Shown in pieces: positions 57,082 through 64,000 of a stretch of DNA of 64,000 nucleotides. Each line of letters begins with the position of its first letter. The first letter of the stretch is position 1. Origin of the DNA: an uncultured Lachnospiraceae bacterium (GTDB lineage Bacteria > Bacillota > Clostridia > Lachnospirales > Lachnospiraceae); the NCBI GenBank assembly GCA_947165025.1, contig CAMUYQ010000008.1, positions 80,122 to 144,121 on the forward strand, in the 5' to 3' direction. The notes below the pieces were generated by a model. That model did not search any database and was not told where the DNA came from. It saw only the letters and a program-made list of their open reading frames with translations. The position numbers and the translations under genes were made by a program.

Positions 57082-58532
57082 TACATTTTAGAATAGATAA
57101 ATTCCTTCCCGGTAAGGTTTGCCGAGAAAAGGATCGCGATAAGGAGAGCGTAGTATATCGCCCACCTGACGGGTGTGGGTATATTCTTAATAAGAGAAGG
57201 TGTATCGCACCCTTTCTTATATGAAGCGTTGTCGGCGATAAGAACGAACAGTGCCATAACAAACGTGAGCGCAAGGTTGAACCTTCCGAGTCCGAGAAAG
57301 AACAGCTCGGTAAGTGCGCCTCTGAAAGTAAATCTCGTAAGTATGCCTTTTACGGCATACCATGCGGTCGTAACGTTTTTGTTCGCAAAGAATATGAACG
57401 TAAACGAAGTTAAGATGTACACTCCCACTCTTCTTAAGAACGTCCTTACTCTCTCAAAGGTTTTGCGTGATCCTTCCCCGAGCGGATCTAAAATCCGTGC
57501 AGCGATCCTGTCCCTGTAGGGGATGAGCAGCTGTCCGATTATGATATAGACTCCGTTAAGTGCTCCCCAAATAACAAACGTCATGTTCGCGCCGTGCCAC
57601 AGACCGCTCACCGCAAGAACCATGAATATGTTTATGTATTTTCTGAGACTGCCTTTCCTGTTTCCTCCGAGCGGGATGTAAAGATAATCCCTGAACCACG
57701 ATGAGAGCGAAACATGCCATCTTCTCCAGACCTCTCCCATCGAAAGGGACATAAAAGGCTGGCTGAAGTTTTCCTTCATTCTTATACCGAGAAGATATCC
57801 CGATCCGATAACGATCTGCGAGTATCCTTCAAAATCGCAGTACAGCATGAACAGATATGCAAGAGCAGCAAACGCAATGGCTGCTCCCGAGTATGATGCC
57901 GAATCGGCATATACATTATCGACCGCGATTGCAAGCCTTCCCGCGATCGCAAGCTTCAGGAAATATCCCCACAGCATCTTCTGCATTCCGCACTTAATGC
58001 TCTCAAACGAAGGATCTTCCGGATCCGAGAACTGTGGGATCACATCACCGGCACGGTTAACGGGTCCCGATACAACGCTTAAGAAGAACGACAGGAAAAG
58101 AGCGAGCTTTAACGGATTTTTAACGGGCTCTGTTTTTTTCCTGTAAACATCAATAATGTAGGAAACGGACTGGAACGTATAGAACGATATCCCGAGCGGT
58201 ACGGCTATCTTCAGGCGAAGTGCGCTTTTCAACAGTTCGAGAGAAAAGTTTATGTATTTATAGAAGAAAAGTATCAGAAGCGGAGCAATGATACCGATCG
58301 CGGTAACGATCTTTTTTACGGTATGATCTTCGACAAAAGGTATCAGAAGGCCCGCTGCATACGTGATGATGATCGCGGCAACAAGAGCGAGCGCAAACGA
58401 TGAATTCTGCGAAACATAAAAAGCGATACTGCAAAGAAGCAGCCAGATGTAGCGGTATCTTTTCGGCACAAGCCGGTTTATGACAAATACTGCCGGCAGT
58501 ATTAACATGTACATTATCGAGCAAAACAGCAT
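57081..58532 (-). CDS. MBOAT-family O-acyltransferase
   Basis: A 483-residue membrane-bound O-acyltransferase with about 11 TM segments. The catalytic His is in SGLWHGANMTFVIWG near 315-330, preceded by FSQPFMSLSMGEVWRRWHVSLSSWFRDYLYIPLGGN, the second invariant region. It is of the AlgI/PatA type that moves acyl groups across the membrane for O-acetylation of surface polysaccharide, here paired with the SGNH protein. The start follows AGAGGAA. No dlt or alg genes are beside it, so the polymer is not identifiable. Confidence 0.92.
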   Translation of the reverse strand: MLFCSIMYMLILPAVFVINRLVPKRYRYIWLLLCSIAFYVSQNSSFALALVAAIIITYAAGLLIPFVEDHTVKKIVTAIGIIAPLLILFFYKYINFSLELLKSALRLKIAVPLGISFYTFQSVSYIIDVYRKKTEPVKNPLKLALFLSFFLSVVSGPVNRAGDVIPQFSDPEDPSFESIKCGMQKMLWGYFLKLAIAGRLAIAVDNVYADSASYSGAAIAFAALAYLFMLYCDFEGYSQIVIGSGYLLGIRMKENFSQPFMSLSMGEVWRRWHVSLSSWFRDYLYIPLGGNRKGSLRKYINIFMVLAVSGLWHGANMTFVIWGALNGVYIIIGQLLIPYRDRIAARILDPLGEGSRKTFERVRTFLRRVGVYILTSFTFIFFANKNVTTAWYAVKGILTRFTFRGALTELFFLGLGRFNLALTFVMALFVLIADNASYKKGCDTPSLIKNIPTPVRWAIYYALLIAILFSANLTGKEFIYSKM

Positions 58533-58555
58533 TTACCGTGTTCCTCTTTTCGTGC

Positions 58556-58584
58556 TTGTAAGCGATAAACTATTATATTATAAT
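58556..58584 (+). promoter_or_regulatory. Promoter of lepB
   Basis: TTGTAA (58556-58561), 17 nt, TATAAT (58579-58584). The -10 lies only 2 nt before the ATG at 58587 and 11 nt before the ATG at 58596, giving no room for a ribosome site. Confidence 0.72.
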
Positions 58585-58586
58585 GT

Positions 58587-59171
58587 ATGCTTGTCATGAA
58601 AGTAAACAAGACCGAAGACAATAAGAAAAAGAATTCTAACGATCAGAACACTTCGATCGGGCGCGAGGTTCTCGACTGGATCATCGTGATCGTCGTATCG
58701 GCTGTGCTTGCGTTTGCGCTTGACAAGTTCATTATCGTCAACGCAAAGATCCCCTCGGCTTCAATGGAGCCTACGATCATGACGGGGGACAGGCTCATCG
58801 GCAACAGACTCGCATATCTGAACGAGGATCCCCAGCGCGGAGACGTCGTTATATTCCTGTATCCCGACAACGAAAAGGAATATTTCATAAAGCGCGTGAT
58901 CGGACTTCCCGGCGAAACGGTTACTGTCGTCGACGGCAAAGTTTACATCAACGACTCACCGTATCCTCTTGACGAATCGGCATATCTTCACACAGTTCCG
59001 ATCGGTGACTTCGGACCTTTCAAGGTACCCGAGGGCGCTTATTTCATGATGGGGGATAACCGGAACAATTCCATGGACTCGAGATTCTGGAACCAGCCTT
59101 ACGTTTACAAGGATAAGATCCTCGGAAAAGCGTGGGTCAGATATTTCCCCAATCCTTCGAGAGTCGAATAG
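58587..59171 (+). CDS. lepB: Signal peptidase I
   Basis: LepB removes signal peptides from exported proteins. The 194-residue protein has a charged N-terminus, one TM segment (about 30-50), the catalytic Ser59 in PSASMEPT, Lys102 in YFIKRVIGLPGE and the box E GDNRNNSMDSR. It is the small Gram-positive type. With the promoter at 58556-58584 transcription would start near 58591, so the second ATG (58596, 191 residues) is the more likely start with only about 4 nt of leader, unless another promoter is used. It converges with the ABC ATPase gene. Confidence 0.94.
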   Translation: MLVMKVNKTEDNKKKNSNDQNTSIGREVLDWIIVIVVSAVLAFALDKFIIVNAKIPSASMEPTIMTGDRLIGNRLAYLNEDPQRGDVVIFLYPDNEKEYFIKRVIGLPGETVTVVDGKVYINDSPYPLDESAYLHTVPIGDFGPFKVPEGAYFMMGDNRNNSMDSRFWNQPYVYKDKILGKAWVRYFPNPSRVE

Positions 59172-59176
59172 TTGCG

Positions 59177-59917
59177 TCAGAGCGCCAGCCCGTGAATGTG
59201 CTGATGGCACTGTGCGCAGTCACCGTCTTTTCCAAGATAAGTATGTCCTATATCGCTCTTTAAATACTCTTCTTTCGTTCCGAAAAAGTTCGGCAGACGG
59301 TTTGAGAGATGAAGTATATGCGTTGCGTTGTGCACCGCGGTATGAATGTCGTGACTGACCATTATGACCGTGGTACCTTCGTCGTTTATGCTTTTGACCT
59401 TATCATAAAATTCCCTTGTTGCGATCGGATCAAGCGATGCAACGGGCTCGTCCATTATAAGAAGTCCGTCCGATGCCATAAGAGCACGTGCCAGCATCAC
59501 ACGTTTTTTCTGTCCGCCCGAAAGAGCCAGCAGATTTGTCTTCGCAACATCCGACAGGCCGACTTCATCAAGGCACTCATCGGCACGCTTCTTTTCCTCT
59601 TTTGAATAAAACGGGCTCACCGAATGCGAAACGCATCCCGACAGGACGACCTCCCTTACGGTTGCAGGAAATCCCTTTTCGGTCTCATTTGTCTGGGGAA
59701 CATATCCTATCCCTTTCTTTGAAAAATGAGGATCAAAGGTAAGCGTTCCCGACGCAAGTGATTTTAATCCGAGAATGCATTTTATGAGTGTTGATTTTCC
59801 GGCACCGTTGTCACCGACGATGCAAAGATAATCACCGCTGTCGACGGAAAACGACAGATTGTCGATAACGATCCGGCTGTTATATGATACTGTAATGTTC
59901 TCACATCTGATAAGCAT
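59177..59917 (-). CDS. Metal-type ABC transporter ATPase (ZnuC-like), no permease nearby
   Basis: A 246-residue ATP-binding subunit of the zinc/manganese importer type. Walker A is GDNGAGKST near 35-43, the signature LSGGQKKR near 136, Walker B LLIMDEP near 157 and the switch His in VSHD. The C-terminus ends in a Cys/His-rich tail (CAQCHQHIHG) that could bind metal. No permease or binding-protein gene is adjacent, which is unusual because these genes normally sit together. It starts 3 nt after the PfkB gene and converges with lepB. Confidence 0.85.
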   Translation of the reverse strand: MLIRCENITVSYNSRIVIDNLSFSVDSGDYLCIVGDNGAGKSTLIKCILGLKSLASGTLTFDPHFSKKGIGYVPQTNETEKGFPATVREVVLSGCVSHSVSPFYSKEEKKRADECLDEVGLSDVAKTNLLALSGGQKKRVMLARALMASDGLLIMDEPVASLDPIATREFYDKVKSINDEGTTVIMVSHDIHTAVHNATHILHLSNRLPNFFGTKEEYLKSDIGHTYLGKDGDCAQCHQHIHGLAL

Positions 59918-59920
59918 TAT

Positions 59921-60832
59921 TTACCTCACAAGACGGTAGAGCTGCATGATCTCATCGCCTCTTGCAAACCCCTCGTTGAACGCACTTGCCGATCCGGCAC
60001 AGACTCCGAGACAGAGTGCATCCTCCATGTTCTGATTTTCGAGATAACCGGCAAGGAATCCTGCTACCATCGAATCTCCGGAGCCGACCGTGTTGACGAC
60101 TATTCCGGCCGGAGCGCTTCTCGAATAAACGTTTCCGTCCTCGGTCACAAGTACCGCACCGTCCTCTCCCATTGAGATCAGGACGTTTCTGGCACCTTTA
60201 TCCTGGAGACGCTTTGCGGCATCCCTAATCGTATTAACGTCGTTTGAAACAAAGTTTTCATGGAACAGTTCCGACAGTTCTTCGATATTCGGCTTGATCA
60301 GGAACGGATGATACGAGAGCGCATTGACGAGCGCTTCTCCCGTCGTGTCGAGAATGACCTTTGTATCCCTGTACGGAAGGTCTGCGATAAACGATGCGAA
60401 CGTATCGTTTTCCATGTTTGCCGTTGCGGCACCCGCAAGTATCAGTATGTCATCCTTGTCGATCTGTGCGATCTTGTCGCGAAGCGCGCGCATGCTGACT
60501 GCATCAACAAAAGGTCCGGGCGCGTTGACCTCGGTCTCCTCTATTCCGTGAAACTTGATGTTGATCCTCGAATAACCTTCCGGAAGGTGTACAAAGTTCG
60601 TTTTGATACCCATCTTCTGAAGGCCTTCCTCGATCTCGTTTCCGGTAAAACCCGCAACAAAACCGAGCGCGGTATTGTCTATCCCGAGCTCTTTTAACAC
60701 CTGCGAAACGTTGACACCTTTTCCGCCATACATATACGTGGCCTTCTGGGCCCTGTTCATACTGCCCGTCCTTAAGCCGTCAACAGTCACAAGATAGTCT
60801 ATGGACGGATTGTAAGTCAGTGTATAGATCAT
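59921..60832 (-). CDS. pfkB: PfkB-family sugar kinase (1-phosphofructokinase type)
   Basis: A 303-residue kinase of the ribokinase/PfkB family. The N-terminal NPSIDYLV and GGKGVNVSQVL (about 37-47) and the C-terminal GSGDSMVAGF (about 249-258, catalytic Asp) are typical of 1-phosphofructokinase and tagatose-6-phosphate kinase. No fructose PTS or repressor gene is nearby, so the substrate is not certain. The ATG overlaps the upstream SGNH gene stop by 4 nt. Confidence 0.87.
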   Translation of the reverse strand: MIYTLTYNPSIDYLVTVDGLRTGSMNRAQKATYMYGGKGVNVSQVLKELGIDNTALGFVAGFTGNEIEEGLQKMGIKTNFVHLPEGYSRINIKFHGIEETEVNAPGPFVDAVSMRALRDKIAQIDKDDILILAGAATANMENDTFASFIADLPYRDTKVILDTTGEALVNALSYHPFLIKPNIEELSELFHENFVSNDVNTIRDAAKRLQDKGARNVLISMGEDGAVLVTEDGNVYSRSAPAGIVVNTVGSGDSMVAGFLAGYLENQNMEDALCLGVCAGSASAFNEGFARGDEIMQLYRLVR

Positions 60833-61962
60833 ATGTCTTCTTCCCCCGTTTCACCAAGATCCGACACCGGAACATATCCGAGATACTGCATCCTTCTGTA
60901 TACCTGCTCTCCGAGGAGCCTGTGATAATGCTTGTTGCCATGGACATAGTCGCGCCTGAGCGATGAAGGTATCTCGCCCTTTCTGATATCCGCTATATCC
61001 TCCTTGGACGGAGTGATACCCGCGTCGGCAAGTCCGTAGTTGAGCATGTATTTTCTGATGTCGACAAAATGGTCGCCGAATTCTTTCTGAAGTGCTTCGT
61101 TGACCGCATCAATCTCAGGAATGCCTCCTGCATACGTAAGCCCTACGATAATGTATCTGTCGCACTTTGCAGCCTCAAGCATACTCTTCTCGAGACTGAT
61201 TATATTCTTCACGCTTCTGGAATCGGGAAGATCGTTCGTTCCCGCAAAGATCACGAGGATGTCATCCTCTTTTGAATCTTTCATGCCGAAAGTCTTGAAC
61301 TGAGTCCCCTCATCCACCGCGAGCCTCTCGCCCTTCTGTGAACGTTTGAAATAATACGATCCGTTAAGCTTCTGCAGCTCACCTTCGATACCGTTTATCG
61401 AACACGGATTGACTCCGCCGTCCCCGTGATCAAGGAAGAAAACATGACCGTCGTTCTCAGTCCTGAGAAACACCGGAATGAGATTCGTGTCGGCAGGAAG
61501 TACCGTTGCCTTAACATTTACCCTCAGTCCGCCCTCACGCATCGCGATCATCGCAGTGTTCTCGGATTCGACACCGTAGTTTACGACCTCACATCCCGAC
61601 AGGTCCCGGAGAATGTCCGGAAATGCGGTCTTACCGTCAACGGAAACCGTAAGAGAATCACCCCAGCATACGATCCTCGGGATCTTTCCGTCCGAATCCT
61701 TCTTCGGCTCTATGGATCCGTGCCACAGATACTCTGCATCATCCTTGACCGGTGATATCACCGTATCGTCCTCATCCTCTTCTTTGTCGGCTTTTTTCTG
61801 AGCCTCATCGGCAAGAGTCGTCATCTGCGAAGAAGATACCTCCGCCTTTGCGGCAGTATCCGAAGGACGGCTTTCCTCGGCTCGTCCCGCATGTACCCTG
61901 AGCGCGATAAAAGCGGACATCGCGATCATGAAAAAAAGATAAGTCAGAAACGTTTTCTTCAT
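60829..61962 (-). CDS. Exported SGNH/GDSL hydrolase-like protein
   Basis: A 377-residue protein with an N-terminal signal/anchor (about 3-24) and an acidic, Ser-rich linker. The SGNH domain follows: IVCWGDSLTVS (block I, near 100), VIFAGTNDLPDS (block III, GxND) and DYVHGNKHYHRLLG (block V). An insert with FLRTENDGHVFFLDHGDGG may bind carbohydrate. It probably deacylates a surface polymer. The ATG at 61962 has no ribosome site and lies 9 nt after an extended TATAAT. It is coupled to the PfkB gene by a 4-nt overlap. Confidence 0.83.
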   Translation of the reverse strand: MKKTFLTYLFFMIAMSAFIALRVHAGRAEESRPSDTAAKAEVSSSQMTTLADEAQKKADKEEDEDDTVISPVKDDAEYLWHGSIEPKKDSDGKIPRIVCWGDSLTVSVDGKTAFPDILRDLSGCEVVNYGVESENTAMIAMREGGLRVNVKATVLPADTNLIPVFLRTENDGHVFFLDHGDGGVNPCSINGIEGELQKLNGSYYFKRSQKGERLAVDEGTQFKTFGMKDSKEDDILVIFAGTNDLPDSRSVKNIISLEKSMLEAAKCDRYIIVGLTYAGGIPEIDAVNEALQKEFGDHFVDIRKYMLNYGLADAGITPSKEDIADIRKGEIPSSLRRDYVHGNKHYHRLLGEQVYRRMQYLGYVPVSDLGETGEEDI

Positions 61963-61971
61963 AACCGTATC

Positions 61972-61980
61972 ATTATACCA
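61972..61980 (-). promoter_or_regulatory. Extended -10 close to the SGNH start (leaderless candidate)
   Basis: TGG-TATAAT on the minus strand ends 9 nt before the ATG at 61962. Transcription would begin within about 3 nt of the start codon. Confidence 0.5.
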
Positions 61981-61984
61981 TAAA

Positions 61985-62012
61985 ATCAAAACACAGGGGA
62001 AAAACCCCTGTG
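61985..62012 (-). terminator. Intrinsic terminator of the CarD-family gene
   Basis: CACAGGGG (61992-61999) and CCCCTGTG (62005-62012) form an 8-bp perfect stem with a 5-nt loop and a TTTTGATTTTA tail on the minus strand, just after the stop at 62018. Confidence 0.82.
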
Positions 62013-62017
62013 CTTTA

Positions 62018-62521
62018 TCATTTCTTCTCTATGTTGTTTCTGATACAGTCCTTGACCTCTTCACGGTCAATGCCCATCGCCAGTGCGAACTCCTCATACA
62101 GTCTGTTCTCGGCGATCCTGAAATATCTCTCGTCTATTGCGGTCGATTTCTTACCGCTCTCGATACGGCTCTTGCGCCTGTAATACATCGTTTTTATGAT
62201 CCGGATCAGTTTTCTCGGATCTTTGGAATTGACTGCGTTCTTGTATTCAAGCTCACGCTTTTTCTCGTCAGAGATATTTATCTGGTCAAGATCCTTGATC
62301 TCGCTCATGAGCTTCTTGACTTCATCGCGGCCGAGCGCAAATCTGAGGGCATTGTCATCGCCGTCAACAGGCACATATATCTTTGCCGCATTGTCAAAGC
62401 AGGGGCGAAGCGTATAATACGACCTGCCGGAAACCGACTTACCCATACCGGCAAGCGGTCCGATCTTCTCGATCCTACAGACACCGTTACTGCAAACTAC
62501 AGTATCACCCACACTGAACAT
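62018..62521 (-). CDS. CarD-family transcription regulator
   Basis: A 167-residue protein with the CarD/TRCF RNA-polymerase-binding domain at the N-terminus (MFSVGDTVVCSNGVCRIEKI, then SYYTLRP and YVPVD) and a helical C-terminal DNA-binding part with YRRKSRIESGKK. CarD proteins bind the polymerase beta subunit and adjust open-complex stability at many promoters, including rRNA. The start follows GTAGGAGG. It has its own candidate promoter and terminator. Confidence 0.9.
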   Translation of the reverse strand: MFSVGDTVVCSNGVCRIEKIGPLAGMGKSVSGRSYYTLRPCFDNAAKIYVPVDGDDNALRFALGRDEVKKLMSEIKDLDQINISDEKKRELEYKNAVNSKDPRKLIRIIKTMYYRRKSRIESGKKSTAIDERYFRIAENRLYEEFALAMGIDREEVKDCIRNNIEKK

Positions 62522-62566
62522 ATTTACCTCCTACATTATTTGAAAACGAAAACGCGCTTAACAGTA

Positions 62567-62596
62567 ATTGTACACCACATTTTCAAAAAATGTAAG
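62567..62596 (-). promoter_or_regulatory. Candidate promoter of the CarD-family gene
   Basis: CTTACA (62591-62596), 18 nt, TACAAT (62567-62572) on the minus strand with a TG immediately before the -10. Confidence 0.5.
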
Positions 62597-62618
62597 AAAA
62601 AATTTCTGAAAATACTTT

Positions 62619-62646
62619 AAAAAATGAGTGATTGTCTGAATACTCA
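62619..62646 (-). terminator. Weak terminator after the chemoreceptor gene
   Basis: TGAGT and ACTCA (62642-62646 and 62625-62629) can pair across a 12-nt loop followed by six T on the minus strand. The stem is short, so confidence is low. Confidence 0.35.
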
Positions 62647-62704
62647 CAAGGTGTTGTATAGGACCCGGTTGCGGGTACTAAATATTGGGGAGATCATTCC
62701 CGCA

Positions 62705-64000
62705 TCAGTCAAGCTGGAACTCGCCGACGATATCCTGAAGCTGGATGACACAGTTCTTGCTCTCCTCGACAAGACCGCTCGTCTCGCTCGTTCTTGTGAC
62801 CATGTTCGTGGTCTTCTCGGCGATATCCGTAACTCCGACCGTCGATTCGCCGACAGTCGATGTGATACCTGAGATAGCGTCGCTGATCTTTGCGATGGAA
62901 TCGGTAAGGTTTGTTATCGATTCGTGAACGTCGTTCATGCTCTCCTTGAACTTGACAGCATCATCATTGTACTGCTCGCTGACCTGAGCAAACTCTGCGT
63001 AGTCGGCAAGAACGGTATCCTCAAGGAATGTTCCCGTCTCGGTAAGACATCCTGACATATTTGAAACGGCGGTATTTACTTCGCTTACTATATTGTTGAT
63101 GTCAGCTACAGTCTCCGACGTCTGGTTTGCGAGATTACCGATCTCTGTTGCGACAACTGCAAATCCTCTTCCTGCCTCTCCAGCTCTTGCAGCCTCTATC
63201 GAAGCATTGAGTGCGAGGAGTGAAGTCTGTGATGAAATAGCCATGATCGCATCGGTAAGTGCGTTTATCTTGTCAACAGCCTTGGAATCTTCGATCGCCC
63301 TGTCGGAACGTTCTTTTACGGATTCGTACTTTTCCTTTGTCGTATTCGTTGCGGTGATCGTCTTGTGTCGAAGCTCCGCAGCCCTCTCCATAACCTCCTT
63401 CGAAAGGGCATCGCCGGCCTCTGTGAGTGCCTGGATATCCTCGGCTCCGGTCTTCATGTAACCGATGTTTGCATAAATGCTCTCGGTCGTTGCGGTTGTC
63501 TCCTGCATTCCTGCAGCAAGTTCTTCTGTCGTTGCCGAGTTATCGGTACACATTGAGTTGACTACATTTGTAACATCCTCAAGCTGGTCGACGTTTCCGT
63601 TGATCCTTGTGGATGCCTCGTCAATGCTCGCTACCATTCTGCGAAGGTTTGTGCGCATGCCCTGAACGGCTCTTGCCATGACACCGTTCTCATCGCGGCG
63701 TGCACAAAGCTTTGCGGAATTGGGATTGTGTCTGAAATCGAATTTGCTCGTTCTGTCCATGATGACAGTGATCTGCTTGATCGGACGAACGATCAGAACC
63801 GACATCGCGTATGCGCCTGCAAGTGAGATTATGATCATTATGACCGATACGATGATACCGATGTTCCTGATCCTGTTCATCGGAGCAAGAGCAACATCCT
63901 CATCGGCGGTGATGACAAGTATCTGGTTCTTGTTCGTGATCGCATAACCGGCATACTTGTATGAACCTTTATAGTAGTATCTTGCAACGCCGTCTTCGGG
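62705..64000 (-). CDS. Methyl-accepting chemotaxis protein, N-terminus beyond window
   Basis: The frame is open through the window end (the 40 codons before the Met at 63880 have no stop and read like the end of a Cache sensor, e.g. [16 protein letters not shown]). It continues with a TM segment ([23 protein letters not shown]), a HAMP domain ([11 protein letters not shown]) and the cytoplasmic signalling domain with the hairpin-tip region [31 protein letters not shown]. No CheR-tethering pentapeptide ends the protein. It senses an unknown extracellular ligand and signals to CheA. No che genes are nearby. Confidence 0.93.
   Translation of the reverse strand, partial: PEDGVARYYYKGSYKYAGYAITNKNQILVITADEDVALAPMNRIRNIGIIVSVIMIIISLAGAYAMSVLIVRPIKQITVIMDRTSKFDFRHNPNSAKLCARRDENGVMARAVQGMRTNLRRMVASIDEASTRINGNVDQLEDVTNVVNSMCTDNSATTEELAAGMQETTATTESIYANIGYMKTGAEDIQALTEAGDALSKEVMERAAELRHKTITATNTTKEKYESVKERSDRAIEDSKAVDKINALTDAIMAISSQTSLLALNASIEAARAGEAGRGFAVVATEIGNLANQTSETVADINNIVSEVNTAVSNMSGCLTETGTFLEDTVLADYAEFAQVSEQYNDDAVKFKESMNDVHESITNLTDSIAKISDAISGITSTVGESTVGVTDIAEKTTNMVTRTSETSGLVEESKNCVIQLQDIVGEFQLD

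Noticed and set aside
62546..62558. GAAAACGCGCTT in the CarD upstream region resembling the repeat core
   Set aside because: Only about 12 nt match and no arm or second end is present; probably chance.
62640..62700. GCGGG/CCCGC alternative hairpins after the chemoreceptor, attenuator-like
   Set aside because: They lie downstream of the gene, have short stems and no leader ORF; nothing supports regulation.
1..64000. Search for tRNA, rRNA, CRISPR, transposase, phage or toxin-antitoxin genes
   Set aside because: No intergenic stretch has a tRNA-like cloverleaf or spaced repeats, and no ORF shows transposase, integrase or toxin motifs.

Overview
This window looks like chromosomal DNA from an anaerobic, motile or chemotactic member of the Clostridia, most likely a Lachnospiraceae (Butyrivibrio-like) bacterium. 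That is an inference from several things: moderate GC, strong AAGGAG ribosome sites, DegV and DUF3048 proteins, an oxygen-sensitive class III ribonucleotide reductase, QueH, a TrpB2-type tryptophan synthase, HrcA/CIRCE control, a zinc-ribbon protein resembling a flagellar-operon regulator, and a chemoreceptor. I see no phage, insertion sequence, CRISPR array, rRNA or tRNA. Almost all the DNA is coding.

Layout. 1-9 kb: 3' part of trpB2, a membrane metallophosphoesterase with an SGNH hydrolase, DegV, a membrane GGDEF protein, and a tight operon of HSL-type hydrolase, HxxxDG acyltransferase and DUF6320-like protein. 9-18.4 kb: accessory block with a secreted EF-hand/coiled-coil protein, an alpha/beta hydrolase with a HAD lipoprotein, an SDR dehydrogenase next to a SPASM-domain remnant, a frameshifted small gene, a hybrid histidine kinase, a 57-residue secreted peptide, and a polytopic membrane protein coupled to a membrane-anchored partner. 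18.4-39 kb: a long minus-strand housekeeping run (clpB, argS, queH, a GGDEF-EAL protein, purL, radA, clpC) ending in a surface protein with a very acidic tail and an SH3-domain glucosaminidase. 39-48.5 kb: a densely packed nucleotide cluster, transcribed pyrF-pyrE-(small membrane protein)-(M29 peptidase)-(ParB/HAD fusion)-(HAD)-purE-purM-purN-purD-(zinc-ribbon regulator). 48.5-64 kb: nrdD with a fused glutaredoxin-like domain and tandem NrdR boxes, a TPR lipoprotein, TraX-like, DUF2974, lgt, DUF3048, an MBOAT/SGNH O-acylation pair, lepB, an orphan zinc-type ABC ATPase, a PfkB kinase, an SGNH protein, a CarD-family regulator and the C-terminal part of a chemoreceptor.

Signals beyond ordinary annotation. 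(1) Two intergenic elements (21087-21221 and 23111-23270) each end in 30-nt inverted arms. The inner arm and one internal segment are shared, while the outer arm sequence differs between copies yet stays complementary. One copy fills the 5' leader of clpB, just downstream of a promoter overlapping a CIRCE operator. (2) A ParB-like domain fused to a HAD phosphatase-like domain is followed by a stand-alone HAD paralogue, between pyrimidine and purine genes. (3) nrdD carries its own glutaredoxin-like domain and two NrdR boxes 32 bp apart. (4) Several genes have a good -10 box directly before the start codon and no Shine-Dalgarno, suggesting leaderless mRNAs. (5) There is an uncharacterised hydrolase/acyltransferase/DUF6320 operon and a small secreted peptide.
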